Source: Deltaproteobacteria bacterium ADurb.Bin207
GTDB lineage: Bacteria; Myxococcota_A; Polyangia; Polyangiales; Polyangiaceae
Reading direction: 5' to 3'
NCBI GenBank assembly: GCA_002070115.1
Contig: MWCO01000062.1
Span: 1-36,615 of the forward strand
DNA: 36,615 nucleotides
Positions 8,356 to 16,266 of the stretch are shown here, one piece after another (position 1 is the stretch's first letter; each line of letters opens with the position of its first letter). The position numbers were made by a program, and so were the translations under genes. Under the pieces are notes generated by a model that was not told where the DNA came from, did not search any database, and worked only from the letters and a program-made list of their open reading frames with translations.

Positions 8356-10137
8356 ATGCCAAACAACACCGATGGGCTCGCCGCCTGCTCGATATCCTGC
8401 CCGCATCACCCACGTTGCCCAGGATGTCCCTTGCTCGACCTGCCCTACCCCGAGCAATGCCAACGCAAGCATAATACCGTGGTCGACGCCTTCCGTGCCT
8501 ATCCTTCCCTTCGAAATATCGAGGTTTCCGATCTACGCGCCGCGCCAACCATCCATTCTTATCGCATCCGCGCCAAGCTCGTCGTCAGCGACGACGGCAT
8601 CGGTTTGTTCGCCGCCGGTACCCACGATATCGTCGATACCCCCTCGTGCCCCGTCCTTCATCCGCTCGTACGACAAACCGTGCAGCGATTGCGCCTTTTG
8701 CCTCTTGTCCGACTCGGTGTGAGCAGCGTGGATGTGCGGCACGTCGACGACGGCGTGCTGATCACGCTTGCCACAAGCCAGCGCCACAATCCCGCGCTGC
8801 TCGCGTCGATCGATGAGATGATGCTGTCGATTCCCCACCTCGTCTGTGTGGCGGTCAGCGAGCGCGACCGTTCCGATCCGCAAGTGCTCGGCAGCCAACC
8901 CACCGTCGTTCGGGGCCCCGACGCCGCGCGCTACACCCCCGATCGGCATGCGCCTTATCACTATGCTGGACCAGGAGCTTTCACCCAGGCCCACCCGGAA
9001 TCCATGACGCAATTGCACCGAGACCTGGAAGAACAAATCATTCGTTCTTTCGGTCGTATCGAAGGATGTCGGGTGCTCGAACTTTACGCGGGAACAGGAG
9101 CGTTTAGCCTTCGACTGGCGCACGCCGGCGCCCACGTCACACTCGTCGAAAGCTTTGCGCCTTCCGTTCAACTGGCGGCTCGAGCTGCCACGGAACAAAA
9201 TCTCGCCCTCGAGACCCGCATCGGCGACGCCGCGGTCGTGACCCAGCAACTCCTTCGAAACCATGCTTTTTTCGACCTCATCATCGTCAATCCGCCGCGA
9301 CGAGGACTCGCTCCCGCCGTACGAACGGCCGTGATTTCTCTTCAACCGCGCATGGCGCTTTACGTGTCTTGCAACCCAATCACATTGGCGCGCGACGTAG
9401 CCGTGTGGACATACCATGGCCTACGCCCACGGATGATTCGCCCCTACGACATGATCCCCCTGTCCGAAGTGGTGGAAACAATGGCCGTGCTGACTCCGGC
9501 TGTACCAACCCAGCCAACCCTGCTGTATTCCGACCCCCAACTGCTCGTGGTCGATAAACCAGCCCACGAAAAACTCCTCGCTTCCCCAGGCGCTCCAGGC
9601 TCCTTGCTCGAACGGGTCCGGCAAACGTTAGGCGCACCCGACGCCCAACCTCTTCATCCGATGGACGTGGGACAGAGCGGCGTTTGTTTGCTGGCCCGTA
9701 CGGCTGCAGCGAAAAATGCGCTACTTCAAGACGTTCTCCCACGCCAAAGCAGTTGGACCGTCCTCGCCAAAGGCATCCCGCACGCCAAAGGCTCCCTGGG
9801 AAAAACCAAAGCAGCACACCCCGGTCCGCCCATGCGCTACGTTCGACAACAAGTCATCGCGGGCCACGGATGGCTCCAGGTTTTTACGCAAGGAGACGAT
9901 GCTCAGGGGATGGCTCGCGGCCTGTCACGAATCGGTCATCCCATCGTGGGTGACGAAAAATTCGGCGACCGGCGCACCAACCAATACTTCATCCACCGTC
10001 ACGGCCTCGATCGGCCGTTCATGCATCTGGATACGGTGACGGTATTTCACCAGGGCAGGACGCTTCAGTTTCGAAGCGAACTTGCAGCGGATCTGCAGGC
10101 CGTTGCCGACGACCTGCGTGCGTCGGCAGAAGAATAA
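8356..10137 (+). CDS. RlmD/TrmA-type RNA uracil-C5 methyltransferase fused to a degenerate RluA-like domain
   Basis: A 593-residue fusion. Residues 1-380 are a TrmA/RlmD-family m5U methyltransferase: Fe-S cysteines Cys15, Cys21, Cys24 (C-x5-C-x2-C) and Cys98; SAM motif LELYAGTGAFS (241-251); NPPRRG (312-317); catalytic Cys339 in VSCNP; and Glu374 exactly 35 residues later, the same spacing as in E. coli RlmD. Residues 385-580 resemble RluA pseudouridine synthases: LLVVDKPA, then HPMDVGQSG where the family has HRLDxxTSG (candidate Asp437), and IGHPIVGDEKFG. Several RluA hallmarks are altered: HRLD Arg is Pro, the KxY Tyr is Trp, and the HQIR motif is lost. The second domain may therefore bind RNA without modifying it. 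The methyltransferase call is strong; activity of the second domain is uncertain. Confidence 0.85.
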   Translation: MPNNTDGLAACSISCPHHPRCPGCPLLDLPYPEQCQRKHNTVVDAFRAYPSLRNIEVSDLRAAPTIHSYRIRAKLVVSDDGIGLFAAGTHDIVDTPSCPVLHPLVRQTVQRLRLLPLVRLGVSSVDVRHVDDGVLITLATSQRHNPALLASIDEMMLSIPHLVCVAVSERDRSDPQVLGSQPTVVRGPDAARYTPDRHAPYHYAGPGAFTQAHPESMTQLHRDLEEQIIRSFGRIEGCRVLELYAGTGAFSLRLAHAGAHVTLVESFAPSVQLAARAATEQNLALETRIGDAAVVTQQLLRNHAFFDLIIVNPPRRGLAPAVRTAVISLQPRMALYVSCNPITLARDVAVWTYHGLRPRMIRPYDMIPLSEVVETMAVLTPAVPTQPTLLYSDPQLLVVDKPAHEKLLASPGAPGSLLERVRQTLGAPDAQPLHPMDVGQSGVCLLARTAAAKNALLQDVLPRQSSWTVLAKGIPHAKGSLGKTKAAHPGPPMRYVRQQVIAGHGWLQVFTQGDDAQGMARGLSRIGHPIVGDEKFGDRRTNQYFIHRHGLDRPFMHLDTVTVFHQGRTLQFRSELAADLQAVADDLRASAEE

Positions 10138-10165
10138 ATATTGTTATTTCAAATAGTTATAACGA
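10133..10165. repeat. AT-rich intergenic element, copy B, containing both stop codons
   Basis: An AT-rich patch containing TATTTCAAATA, which is self-complementary around a central C, and ending in GTTATAAC. The TAA of the fused methyltransferase gene (10135-10137) and the stop of the convergent DUF2400 gene (10157-10159) both lie inside it. Confidence 0.5.
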
Positions 10166-11035
10166 TTCCGCCATCCTAGGTTGCGCTCGTTGTTGGCAAT
10201 CGGCTCGAACCGGACAGCTTTCACACCGTGTGGGATCGGGGCGGGTCGAACAGCCAAGCGTCATCCCGAGATGGCATAAAGCAAAGTCGAAACGCACGGG
10301 ATCGTCGGGGTCAATTTGACGCAATACCGCGGTGATATCCTCCGCTGCCAACCAGCTTGGGTTGGACCGTTGGGTCATGCCAAGGAGTTTTCCCAGGCGA
10401 TGAATATGCGTATCGACGGGGATCAACAGCGCACTGGGCGGGACCGTGGTCCACAATCCCAAGTCGACACCATCGTTCGGACGCACCATCCAGCGTAGAA
10501 AAAGCAGGAGTCGCTTATTTGGGCTTGCCCCGGCCGGGTCGGGCAGCACATGACCATAACCGCGTCGCCCCTGATCCTCATGGTCGAAAGCACCGGCGGC
10601 ATCGCGCAACTGTCGCGTCCACGCTACGAGGGCGGGTCGTAACGCTCCCGCCAGGTGGAATTCTTTGCAAAATGCTTCGCCCAACGAGCCCTGCCGACGT
10701 TGTACGAACCTGGCGCCCACTAGCAAACGGCCGATGTCCCGCCCTCGAACCATCCGGTACTGGAACCCCTCCAAACGACACAACGTTTCGTGCCGATCCT
10801 CGAGCACACCCATCCAATCGCTGCCCATTCGCGAAAGCACCTGTTCGATCGCGCGTCGCAGGGCTTTCACCTGACCGAAGGCGAGAGATGCGGAAAGCAA
10901 TCCCGCCAATTCCTGCTGGGCGGGATGACGATACGTTCGCACGACGCCTACGGGGTCGAGAGCCAGACGGGCCGGCACGTCACAGGTGGCGACGATCGAT
11001 TCGAGTATTTCAGCCAGTTGCACGCAAGAGCGCAT
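10157..11035 (-). CDS. TIGR02757/DUF2400 family protein
   Basis: A 292-residue protein of the conserved family TIGR02757 (DUF2400), whose function is not established. Family landmarks are ELAGLLSASLAFGQV near the N-terminus, NKRLLLFLRWMVR followed by DGVDLGLW, and LIPVDTHIHRLGKLLG. The C-terminus carries four cysteines, Cys262-x8-Cys271-x2-Cys274-x5-Cys280, a spacing like the [4Fe-4S] loop of endonuclease III-type DNA glycosylases (C-x6-C-x2-C-x5-C). This, with the all-helical sequence, suggests a relation to the HhH-GPD fold, but I see no clear catalytic Lys/Asp pair. It is convergent with the methyltransferase gene and shares its terminal AT-rich element. The family call is strong; function is unknown. 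Confidence 0.82.
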   Translation of the reverse strand: MRSCVQLAEILESIVATCDVPARLALDPVGVVRTYRHPAQQELAGLLSASLAFGQVKALRRAIEQVLSRMGSDWMGVLEDRHETLCRLEGFQYRMVRGRDIGRLLVGARFVQRRQGSLGEAFCKEFHLAGALRPALVAWTRQLRDAAGAFDHEDQGRRGYGHVLPDPAGASPNKRLLLFLRWMVRPNDGVDLGLWTTVPPSALLIPVDTHIHRLGKLLGMTQRSNPSWLAAEDITAVLRQIDPDDPVRFDFALCHLGMTLGCSTRPDPTRCESCPVRADCQQRAQPRMAESL

Positions 11036-11083
11036 GGGAATGATTCATCGGGCGGGGGGAGGTGATTGGCAAGCGGAAGGAGC

Positions 11084-11110
11084 GATAGGGAGAATACCAA
11101 CGCTGGCGAA
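11084..11110 (+). repeat. Short dispersed repeat, copy 1
   Basis: GATAGGGA, then AA and CC, then ACGCTGGC followed by AA recurs with a 3-nt length difference at 34544-34569. Both copies lie just outside the end of a gene and are followed within about 0-225 bp by an AT-rich element. Confidence 0.4.
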
Positions 11111-11142
11111 TTCAAATTAAATCTTGTTAAATCAATATGTTG
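11111..11142. repeat. AT-rich intergenic element, copy C
   Basis: An AT-rich patch sharing AAATCAATATGTT with copy E at 13338. It lies directly after the short dispersed repeat at 11084 and upstream of the DUF2400 gene start. Confidence 0.5.
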
Positions 11143-11251
11143 CGACTGATCTGGAAGGGGCCCCTCGTCCATCGGAAAATGGCCGAAAGGCTTACCCGCG
11201 CCAAATCTCCAAGCGTTCGTCGGACGGGTTGGCTCCGGGGCGGCAAATCAA

Positions 11252-11297
11252 GCATAACCATAGAAATGATAAGGATATTTTATCGTTATGGCTATGC
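11252..11297. repeat. AT-rich inverted repeat, copy D
   Basis: The longest hairpin of the AT-rich family. The left arm starts GCATAACCATA and ends GATAA; the right arm is TTATCGTTATGGCTATGC. The arms pair with one mismatch-rich bulge around GGATAT. It lies downstream of the outer-membrane protein gene on the minus strand and could end its transcript. Confidence 0.55.
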
Positions 11298-11342
11298 GGG
11301 GCCGTGCTCCGCGTGCGGCTATTGGATGGCTACCCGCGCCGA

Positions 11343-12383
11343 TCAGAAAACGAACGGCAAATCAAGCTGGACATACTTGTACTCGGCGTCGCTGAGAGGC
11401 TCGTCGAGAGCTTGATGATAGCTCAACCCTGGTCGCAGCGATATGGAGTCGCCGAGTTTGAAGTAACCGCGAACACCCCCTGCCGAAAGGTTATTGCGCG
11501 CGACACTGTTTTTTTCGACGGCGGCTGGCGTGCTCAACCAATGGCCGTAGCGAAGTTCGGCACCCACGGATAGTTCGGGGATGAGAAAATAACCGGCGAA
11601 CAACCCGGTTGTCAGCAAACTGCGGAGTTCGTCCTTCTGAACGTTGTCGCCGCGAATTCGAATGAATTGCAGATACGTAGCTTCCGCTTGCACGGTCAGC
11701 CCGCCAGCCACATACGCGAGATCCGCACCACCGATGAGGACCGAATCATTGTTGGCGAAAATGGCACCATCCCAGGCGTATCGGGCAGGACTCGCCGATG
11801 CTACGGCGCTGGCATTCTCCGCATTGGGATCGTTGCCCGCCCCAGTACCCGTCGGCAGCGTGACCAGGACTATGAATCCCGCTTTGAAATCCGTGCTGAC
11901 CGGAGTTCCCAGCAAGCCTCCGACACCGAGGTTGGAAATGGCTGTCCCCGAAGAGCCGTCCAACGAATTATGCACGAGACCAAGACGGGCGATGGGGGCC
12001 AACCAGGGAGCTACTTTGTAGCTTGCGGTCAATACGGACGTCAGCGTGTTGCCGGACTCATCCACGGGAGCCGGGAGTTTGTACATGGCATAGGTGGATT
12101 CGAGGCGAGCGACCGTACCGGGAACGACGCCACGCAAGTAAAAAGGCAGCGCATAGGCAGCGGGTGCCGACGGCGAAGCGGAATTGTCAGCGGCTGGTTG
12201 TTCCGGCGTGGATACGGCCTGCGCGACGCTTGTTTCGGGTGCGGTGGAGACGGCCGCCGGCCTTTCATCGGTGGTGACAGCCGAAGCACCAGGCTCAGAC
12301 AAAGGTTCTTCAGCACCGACGCTGCCGACCCACCCACAATAACCGCCCACAATCGCGATGATGCACGATAAAAATCGATTCAT
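11343..12383 (-). CDS. Predicted outer-membrane beta-barrel protein
   Basis: A predicted 346-residue envelope protein of unknown function. MNRFLSCIIAIVGGY...SVGAEE is a cleavable signal peptide. An Ala/Ser/Pro/Thr-rich linker of about 60 residues follows. The remainder alternates polar and hydrophobic residues in short strands separated by Gly/Asn/Asp turns, and the protein ends in Phe (LDLPFVF), as many outer-membrane barrels do. The start at 12383 is chosen because GGAG lies 9 nt upstream and the signal peptide begins there; the longer frame to 12506 adds 41 residues without signal character. It is transcribed away from mobA across a 330-bp spacer. Barrel topology is an inference from pattern, not from a recognised family. 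Confidence 0.65.
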   Translation of the reverse strand: MNRFLSCIIAIVGGYCGWVGSVGAEEPLSEPGASAVTTDERPAAVSTAPETSVAQAVSTPEQPAADNSASPSAPAAYALPFYLRGVVPGTVARLESTYAMYKLPAPVDESGNTLTSVLTASYKVAPWLAPIARLGLVHNSLDGSSGTAISNLGVGGLLGTPVSTDFKAGFIVLVTLPTGTGAGNDPNAENASAVASASPARYAWDGAIFANNDSVLIGGADLAYVAGGLTVQAEATYLQFIRIRGDNVQKDELRSLLTTGLFAGYFLIPELSVGAELRYGHWLSTPAAVEKNSVARNNLSAGGVRGYFKLGDSISLRPGLSYHQALDEPLSDAEYKYVQLDLPFVF

Positions 12384-12713
12384 GGTGTCTCGCTCCGGAC
12401 ATGAACCGAGGCCCTTGGAGCACGAAACCCAGAGTGCTGTCCACGAATATTTGATGACATGACATCGATCCATGGCTTCTTCTTTGCGTGACCTCGTCCG
12501 CCCCAAGGCAACAGGCGAAGACCATTGGCTTTCTCCACTTTTTCAACCCTCATCGCTATACTTCCCAGGTGGTTTCGACACCGAGGCAACGCCGCTTCCC
12601 TCCCCCAACTCTAGCCGCGATGATTCCCATCGAGGGAATCGCATGCTCCGATCCCATGAAAACACTTGAAATACATGAACTTACTGCCCTTGGGCCCAGC
12701 CGGAATGCGCTCG
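12384..12713. other. Divergent promoter region, no gene seen
   Basis: A spacer of about 330 bp between the outer-membrane protein gene (-) and mobA (+). Frames that cross it lack ribosome binding sites and protein-like composition. It should hold two divergent promoters, but I cannot place a -35/-10 pair with confidence. Confidence 0.45.
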
Positions 12714-13307
12714 ATGCATGATGCAACTGCCATCGTTCTCGCGGGAGGACGCAGCAAACGAATGGGCATAAACAAGGCTTTTCTCGATTTCGACGGCAAG
12801 CCTCTCATCGCCCGTTTGGTGGACATGCTGCGTCAAGCGTTCGCCGAGGTGCTCCTAAGCGCCAATACGCCACAGCCGTACGCATTTCTGGGGGTCGAGA
12901 TCGTTGCGGACGAGCCAAAGGATGCGGGACCGCTTGGGGCCATCATATCGTGTCTAGCGAAATCCAGTCGGGAACTGAACTTCGTGATGGGATGCGATAT
13001 GCCCTTCGTTCGCCTCGACCTCGTGCATAGCCTGGTATCGATGGCGGCACAGCAGCATTGCGATGCGGTGATTCCCCAATCCTCCGAAGGGCTGTACGAA
13101 CCGCTGCTGGCGGTCTACAAACGCAGCGCCTTGGAACCTGCCCGAGCTTTGCTGGCGCGGGGAAATCGCCGCGTGCTCGACCTTGCCCAGGAGATTCGCG
13201 CGCTACATCCCATGATCGACCGGCAGTCGGCCATCAACATCAATACGCCTGAGGATTATGCGGCTGCTTTGGCCGCCTGGCGACAATGGCATGATCCAGC
13301 GCTTTGA
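12714..13307 (+). CDS. mobA: Molybdenum cofactor guanylyltransferase
   Basis: MobA joins GMP from GTP to molybdopterin to make the guanine dinucleotide cofactor. The N-terminal nucleotide-binding loop reads AIVLAGGRSKRMGxNKAFL, followed by DGKPLI. The metal-binding region is GCDMPF, and GLYEPLLAVY and ININTPED near the C-terminus are typical of the family. From the ATG at 12714 it has 197 residues, the usual size. ATGs at 12675 and 12705 are also in frame; 12714 is chosen because CGGA lies 9 nt upstream and it leaves a normal short lead before LAGG. No other molybdopterin gene or molybdoenzyme is in the window. An AT-rich element follows the stop. Confidence 0.88.
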   Translation: MHDATAIVLAGGRSKRMGINKAFLDFDGKPLIARLVDMLRQAFAEVLLSANTPQPYAFLGVEIVADEPKDAGPLGAIISCLAKSSRELNFVMGCDMPFVRLDLVHSLVSMAAQQHCDAVIPQSSEGLYEPLLAVYKRSALEPARALLARGNRRVLDLAQEIRALHPMIDRQSAININTPEDYAAALAAWRQWHDPAL

Positions 13308-13337
13308 CCGGAAGCTGAGGCAGGCCCAGCGGGAAGG

Positions 13338-13370
13338 AATAAAAATATTCATAAAATCAATATGTTATGC
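13338..13370. repeat. AT-rich intergenic element, copy E
   Basis: An AT-rich patch ending AAATCAATATGTTATGC followed by TCCC. It lies between the convergent mobA and isomerase-like genes, the position of a bidirectional terminator. Confidence 0.5.
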
Positions 13371-13441
13371 TCCCACAACGCACACTTATCCCTTTGAGCA
13401 CGGGCTTTGGTCCCATCTACGAGCCAGGGCCGAAGCCCCAC

Positions 13442-14680
13442 CTACCCCGGCCCAAATTGCTCCCACCACGACCGGAGCCGAGCCCCATGATGCCCTCGCA
13501 CCAACAATAGATGATTGCCCAAAGGGCGAAGCAACAACTCCGTCGCGGCTCCCTCGCGCAACACCACTTTCGCTTGCGTTCTACAAAGCCCTTCCTCCGT
13601 GCTCGTTGCCACCAACTCGCCTTCCTCGAACCAGGCTTTGTCGAGCTGGCGTCCTCCCACACGCAACAGCGTCACGGGGCCTCTGGCAAACCGTCCCGCC
13701 AACGCTACGCCAATCCCGGACTCGAAATGCACACGAAGCGTGCAGTCTCCCACCATCGAACGAGGCACCGTGCAATGGGCAAGCACCACATGGCTCGAAT
13801 ACTCATCAATCGCGGCGGGATTGGCCATCCATGAAGGCTCATCGAGCAACGCTCGAACCCACATCATCCCGACCACGCTTGCCACATCCCCTTCACAGCC
13901 CGCCGTGATACCCGCATCGTTGAGACGGGAAAGCGCATGGCAAGCCGTTGTTTTTCGTTCCATGACCAGATCGAAACAGCGCATGGTGATCGCATCGAGC
14001 CGATGGGTTTTGATAACGGTTTCGAGGGCCAAGGCCACCCTGCCAGCATTTCGCACCGCTTCGTGGCTCACCTCCCCTTGCGAAACACCAAGGGGATACG
14101 GCTCGGAGGGCGTCGGAGGCCGACGCCGCGCTTCGTCGAATACCGCGAAAAACTGCTGCATTTCGATAGGTACCCAGGTCGGGCCCCAGCCAGCACGAAC
14201 GACCTGGGGATCGACCGTGCTGGCTACCAACCAATCGGATGGACGACCGATGACGCCAAGTCGGCTTTGTCGCATCTTTCGCCATGCCTCAAGATCGTGA
14301 ATTCCTTGTGCTAGCCGTTCGAACCCTTCGGCGTCGGAAGGGGAAGAAACGAATAGTACCCTTCCTTTTCGGCCTTCCTGCTGCAACCGCGCAAGCGTTT
14401 CGAGGGCAGCCGGCAAGGAGTTCTGACCCCCATGGGCAAGAAGCATCACGGGGCCAGGACCCACGCGACGCTCATGGTCTGCCATGGCATCGAGCAAGCG
14501 CTGCTCGGTCCCCCCTGTCAATACGAACCAGATCACGGGAGTCCAAGGGTCCGAAGGGTCTTCCCAGCACGCTCCTCCCATCCGTTCGAGAGCGGGCGAA
14601 AACTCGGCCTGAAGCGCGGTGATCGCACGGGTATCATGCAACGACGAAGCTATCGGAACGAACCGAAACGCGGGTTTCAT
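13442..14680 (-). CDS. L-fucose/L-arabinose isomerase-like protein
   Basis: A 412-residue protein related to the short fucose/arabinose isomerase-like family, which converts aldoses to ketoses or has unknown sugar substrates. Signs are an N-terminal Rossmann-like half with LLAHGGQNSLPAALE (compare the conserved HGG region) and a central stretch with DLVMERKTTACHALSRLN followed by AGCEGDV, where Glu and Asp are candidate metal ligands. The C-terminal half is beta-rich, with GDCTLRVHFESG and GPVTLLRVGG. The start at 14680 is preferred because GGAG lies 6 nt upstream; a GTG at 14692 overlaps that site. It follows the small lipoprotein gene by 49 bp on the same strand. No sugar kinase or transporter is adjacent, so the substrate cannot be assigned. 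Confidence 0.75.
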   Translation of the reverse strand: MKPAFRFVPIASSLHDTRAITALQAEFSPALERMGGACWEDPSDPWTPVIWFVLTGGTEQRLLDAMADHERRVGPGPVMLLAHGGQNSLPAALETLARLQQEGRKGRVLFVSSPSDAEGFERLAQGIHDLEAWRKMRQSRLGVIGRPSDWLVASTVDPQVVRAGWGPTWVPIEMQQFFAVFDEARRRPPTPSEPYPLGVSQGEVSHEAVRNAGRVALALETVIKTHRLDAITMRCFDLVMERKTTACHALSRLNDAGITAGCEGDVASVVGMMWVRALLDEPSWMANPAAIDEYSSHVVLAHCTVPRSMVGDCTLRVHFESGIGVALAGRFARGPVTLLRVGGRQLDKAWFEEGELVATSTEEGLCRTQAKVVLREGAATELLLRPLGNHLLLVRGHHGARLRSWWEQFGPG

Positions 14681-14729
14681 GCTCTTCTCCACGACGGCTC
14701 ATAGCATATCGCACCGAAAGCCACAGCGA

Positions 14730-15083
14730 TCAAGGTCGACAACCGTTGGGGGGACAACCTTCGCAAGCGGTCGCGTGCCCGGCCGCGCGAAGCTTCGTCC
14801 TGGCTTGCTCGAAATGTCCTTGTCGCGCCAGCGCCTCACAATCGCGCGCGGCGTGCAGGACATTCGAATTCGGAGGGTCCGAATTCCACGCTTCATGGGC
14901 CAAGGCCTGACAACACTGCACAAGACGCGCTCTTTCTTCTTTTTCGTCGCTTTCCACGACCCCCGGCGACGATTCGCATGCCACCATGGTCATCCCAACG
15001 CTTACGGTGAATAAGATCACCCCCACACGTATGGAGGCCTTGCCCACGGTCCGACGTTGTAACCAGCGTTGTCTCACGGCCAC
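14730..15083 (-). CDS. Small Cys-rich putative lipoprotein
   Basis: I do not recognise this protein. From the GTG at 15083 it has 117 residues; a GTG at 15047 would give a tidier signal peptide (GKASIRVGVILFTVSVGMTMVAC). The hydrophobic stretch ends in MVAC, an acceptable lipobox. The mature part is helical and Ala/Arg/Glu-rich with cysteines at CCQ, DCE, CEGC and NGC, ending in a short Cys/Pro-rich tail. It is the first gene of a likely two-gene unit with the isomerase-like gene and is divergent from the MglA-like gene. No Shine-Dalgarno sequence is obvious at either start. Confidence 0.5.
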   Translation of the reverse strand: MAVRQRWLQRRTVGKASIRVGVILFTVSVGMTMVACESSPGVVESDEKEERARLVQCCQALAHEAWNSDPPNSNVLHAARDCEALARQGHFEQARTKLRAAGHATACEGCPPNGCRP

Positions 15084-15097
15084 AATTATTCTAACCT

Positions 15098-15113
15098 GTT
15101 ATCGACCGATAAC
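15098..15113. promoter_or_regulatory. Palindrome in a divergent promoter region
   Basis: GTTATCG and CGATAAC are separated by AC, forming a 16-bp dyad 15 bp upstream of the small lipoprotein gene start and about 195 bp before the MglA-like gene. Its size and position suit a dimeric repressor site. There is no independent support. Confidence 0.35.
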
Positions 15114-15308
15114 GCTATCCTCCGGCGGCTCAACCTTCGAATTCAGAGCTGGATGACGAAAAACCCGATCCGTCAAGCCAAAGGTCCCCATGGAACAAAA
15201 CCGCCGATGAGGCTTTCAACCATTCAGATCGCCGCCAACCCGCTGCTGGAGCAGTCCCCCTATTCCGTGGTAGTCTATACGTAGAACTCATCACTCGCAA
15301 CAGCCCCC

Positions 15309-16067
15309 ATGCCCGTCATCCACCACGCCACCAAAGAAATCCAACTCAAGATCGTGTATTACGGGCCTGGTCTGGGAGGCAAAACCACCAACCTGAAGTA
15401 CCTGCACGCCGCCAGCCGCCCCGATCTTCGCGGAAAACTCCTCTCGTTTACCACCGAATCCGACCGTACCTACTTTTTCGACCTGCTGCCCGTCGAACTT
15501 GGACTCTTTCGCGAATACCAAATTCGCCTGCACTTATGCACCGTCCCAGGCCAGATCGCCCTGGATTCCACCCGAAGACTCGTCCTGCGTAACGTCGATG
15601 GCATCGTCTTCGTCGTGGATAGCCAGATAGAAGCGCTGAATGCCAATATCGAAAGCATCCGCAACCTCGAGACCAACCTGCGTCTGCAAGGCGATGACCC
15701 GGACCGTATGCCCCTGGTGGTTCAATACAACAAAAGGGACCTTCCCAACATCATCCCTGTCGAAGACCTATCCGTCGCCCTAAAAGTCCCCAACGAAGTC
15801 AAGGAATTCGAAGCCTGCGCCAAAACCGGCATGGGAGTCAGCGATACCCTCAAAGCCATCGTCAAAGACTGCCTCCGGCTCGTGGCCGACCCACGGCGCG
15901 CCAAAGAAGGAAGAACACCATCCATTCTGCCAGGCATTCGAGCCTCGATGTACCCCGACTCCCTTCCCGCATCGTTGTCCGAACCGCCGATTCCAGCACC
16001 CCCCAAAGTGCCCCTGATGTTCGAAGATGATCTTGTATTCTCGCCCGACGACCCTTCGAAGTCATGA
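15309..16067 (+). CDS. MglA-like Ras-family GTPase
   Basis: A small GTPase of the bacterial MglA family, which sets cell polarity and motility direction in Myxococcus and has many paralogs in Myxococcota. The P-loop is GPGLGGKTT (residues 19-27). The switch 2 region is TVPGQ with Gln82, the same number as the catalytic Gln of M. xanthus MglA. The base-recognition motif is NKRD (141-144). An ACAKTG motif (169-174) takes the SAK position. Canonical MglA has about 195 residues; here a 55-residue tail follows (about 198-252), rich in Pro and Ser with an acidic end. No MglB-type (roadblock) GAP gene is adjacent, although MglA usually sits with one. It may be a paralog with another task. Confidence 0.9.
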   Translation: MPVIHHATKEIQLKIVYYGPGLGGKTTNLKYLHAASRPDLRGKLLSFTTESDRTYFFDLLPVELGLFREYQIRLHLCTVPGQIALDSTRRLVLRNVDGIVFVVDSQIEALNANIESIRNLETNLRLQGDDPDRMPLVVQYNKRDLPNIIPVEDLSVALKVPNEVKEFEACAKTGMGVSDTLKAIVKDCLRLVADPRRAKEGRTPSILPGIRASMYPDSLPASLSEPPIPAPPKVPLMFEDDLVFSPDDPSKS

Positions 16068-16098
16068 TGGGCTATCGAAAACCACAAGGGATGTCATG

Positions 16099-16132
16099 CG
16101 ATTAACTGGTTGATTTTATTATTTAATTCTAC
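16099..16132 (+). repeat. AT-rich intergenic element, copy F
   Basis: An AT-rich patch reading ATTAACTGGTTGATTTTAT and ending TTCTACG before CCCC. It lies between the MglA-like gene and the exporter operon on the same strand. Confidence 0.5.
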
Positions 16133-16266
16133 GACCCCATCCTTTTTTCCCCGAGGTGACTCCCATTCCGACAGATTGTCGGGCTCATGAACACCTGGTG
16201 CCCTGTATTGCGCCCAATCACTGCTTTTTCTGCTCCGGCATGGCCTGTGCATCCTACGCCTTCACC

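Larger units (their letters stand above)
11036..11342. other. Spacer with two AT-rich elements and short repeats
   Basis: I see no gene in this spacer between two minus-strand genes. It contains a partial repeat of sequence found at 34544 (11084-11110), two AT-rich elements (11111-11142 and 11252-11297), a small palindrome AGGGGCCCCT near 11155, and a short direct repeat GGCT(T)ACCCGCGCC near 11189 and 11329. Confidence 0.5.

Noticed and set aside
6501-8369. Minus-strand ORF of 622 codons opposite citDE and citF
   Set aside because: Antisense shadow of two well-supported genes; composition is Asp/Gly/Val-rich as expected from reversed codons.
16156-16266. N-terminal extension of the HlyD-like protein
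   Set aside because: The added residues are His/Cys/Pro-rich and would precede the membrane anchor; starting at 16267 gives a normal short cytoplasmic end.
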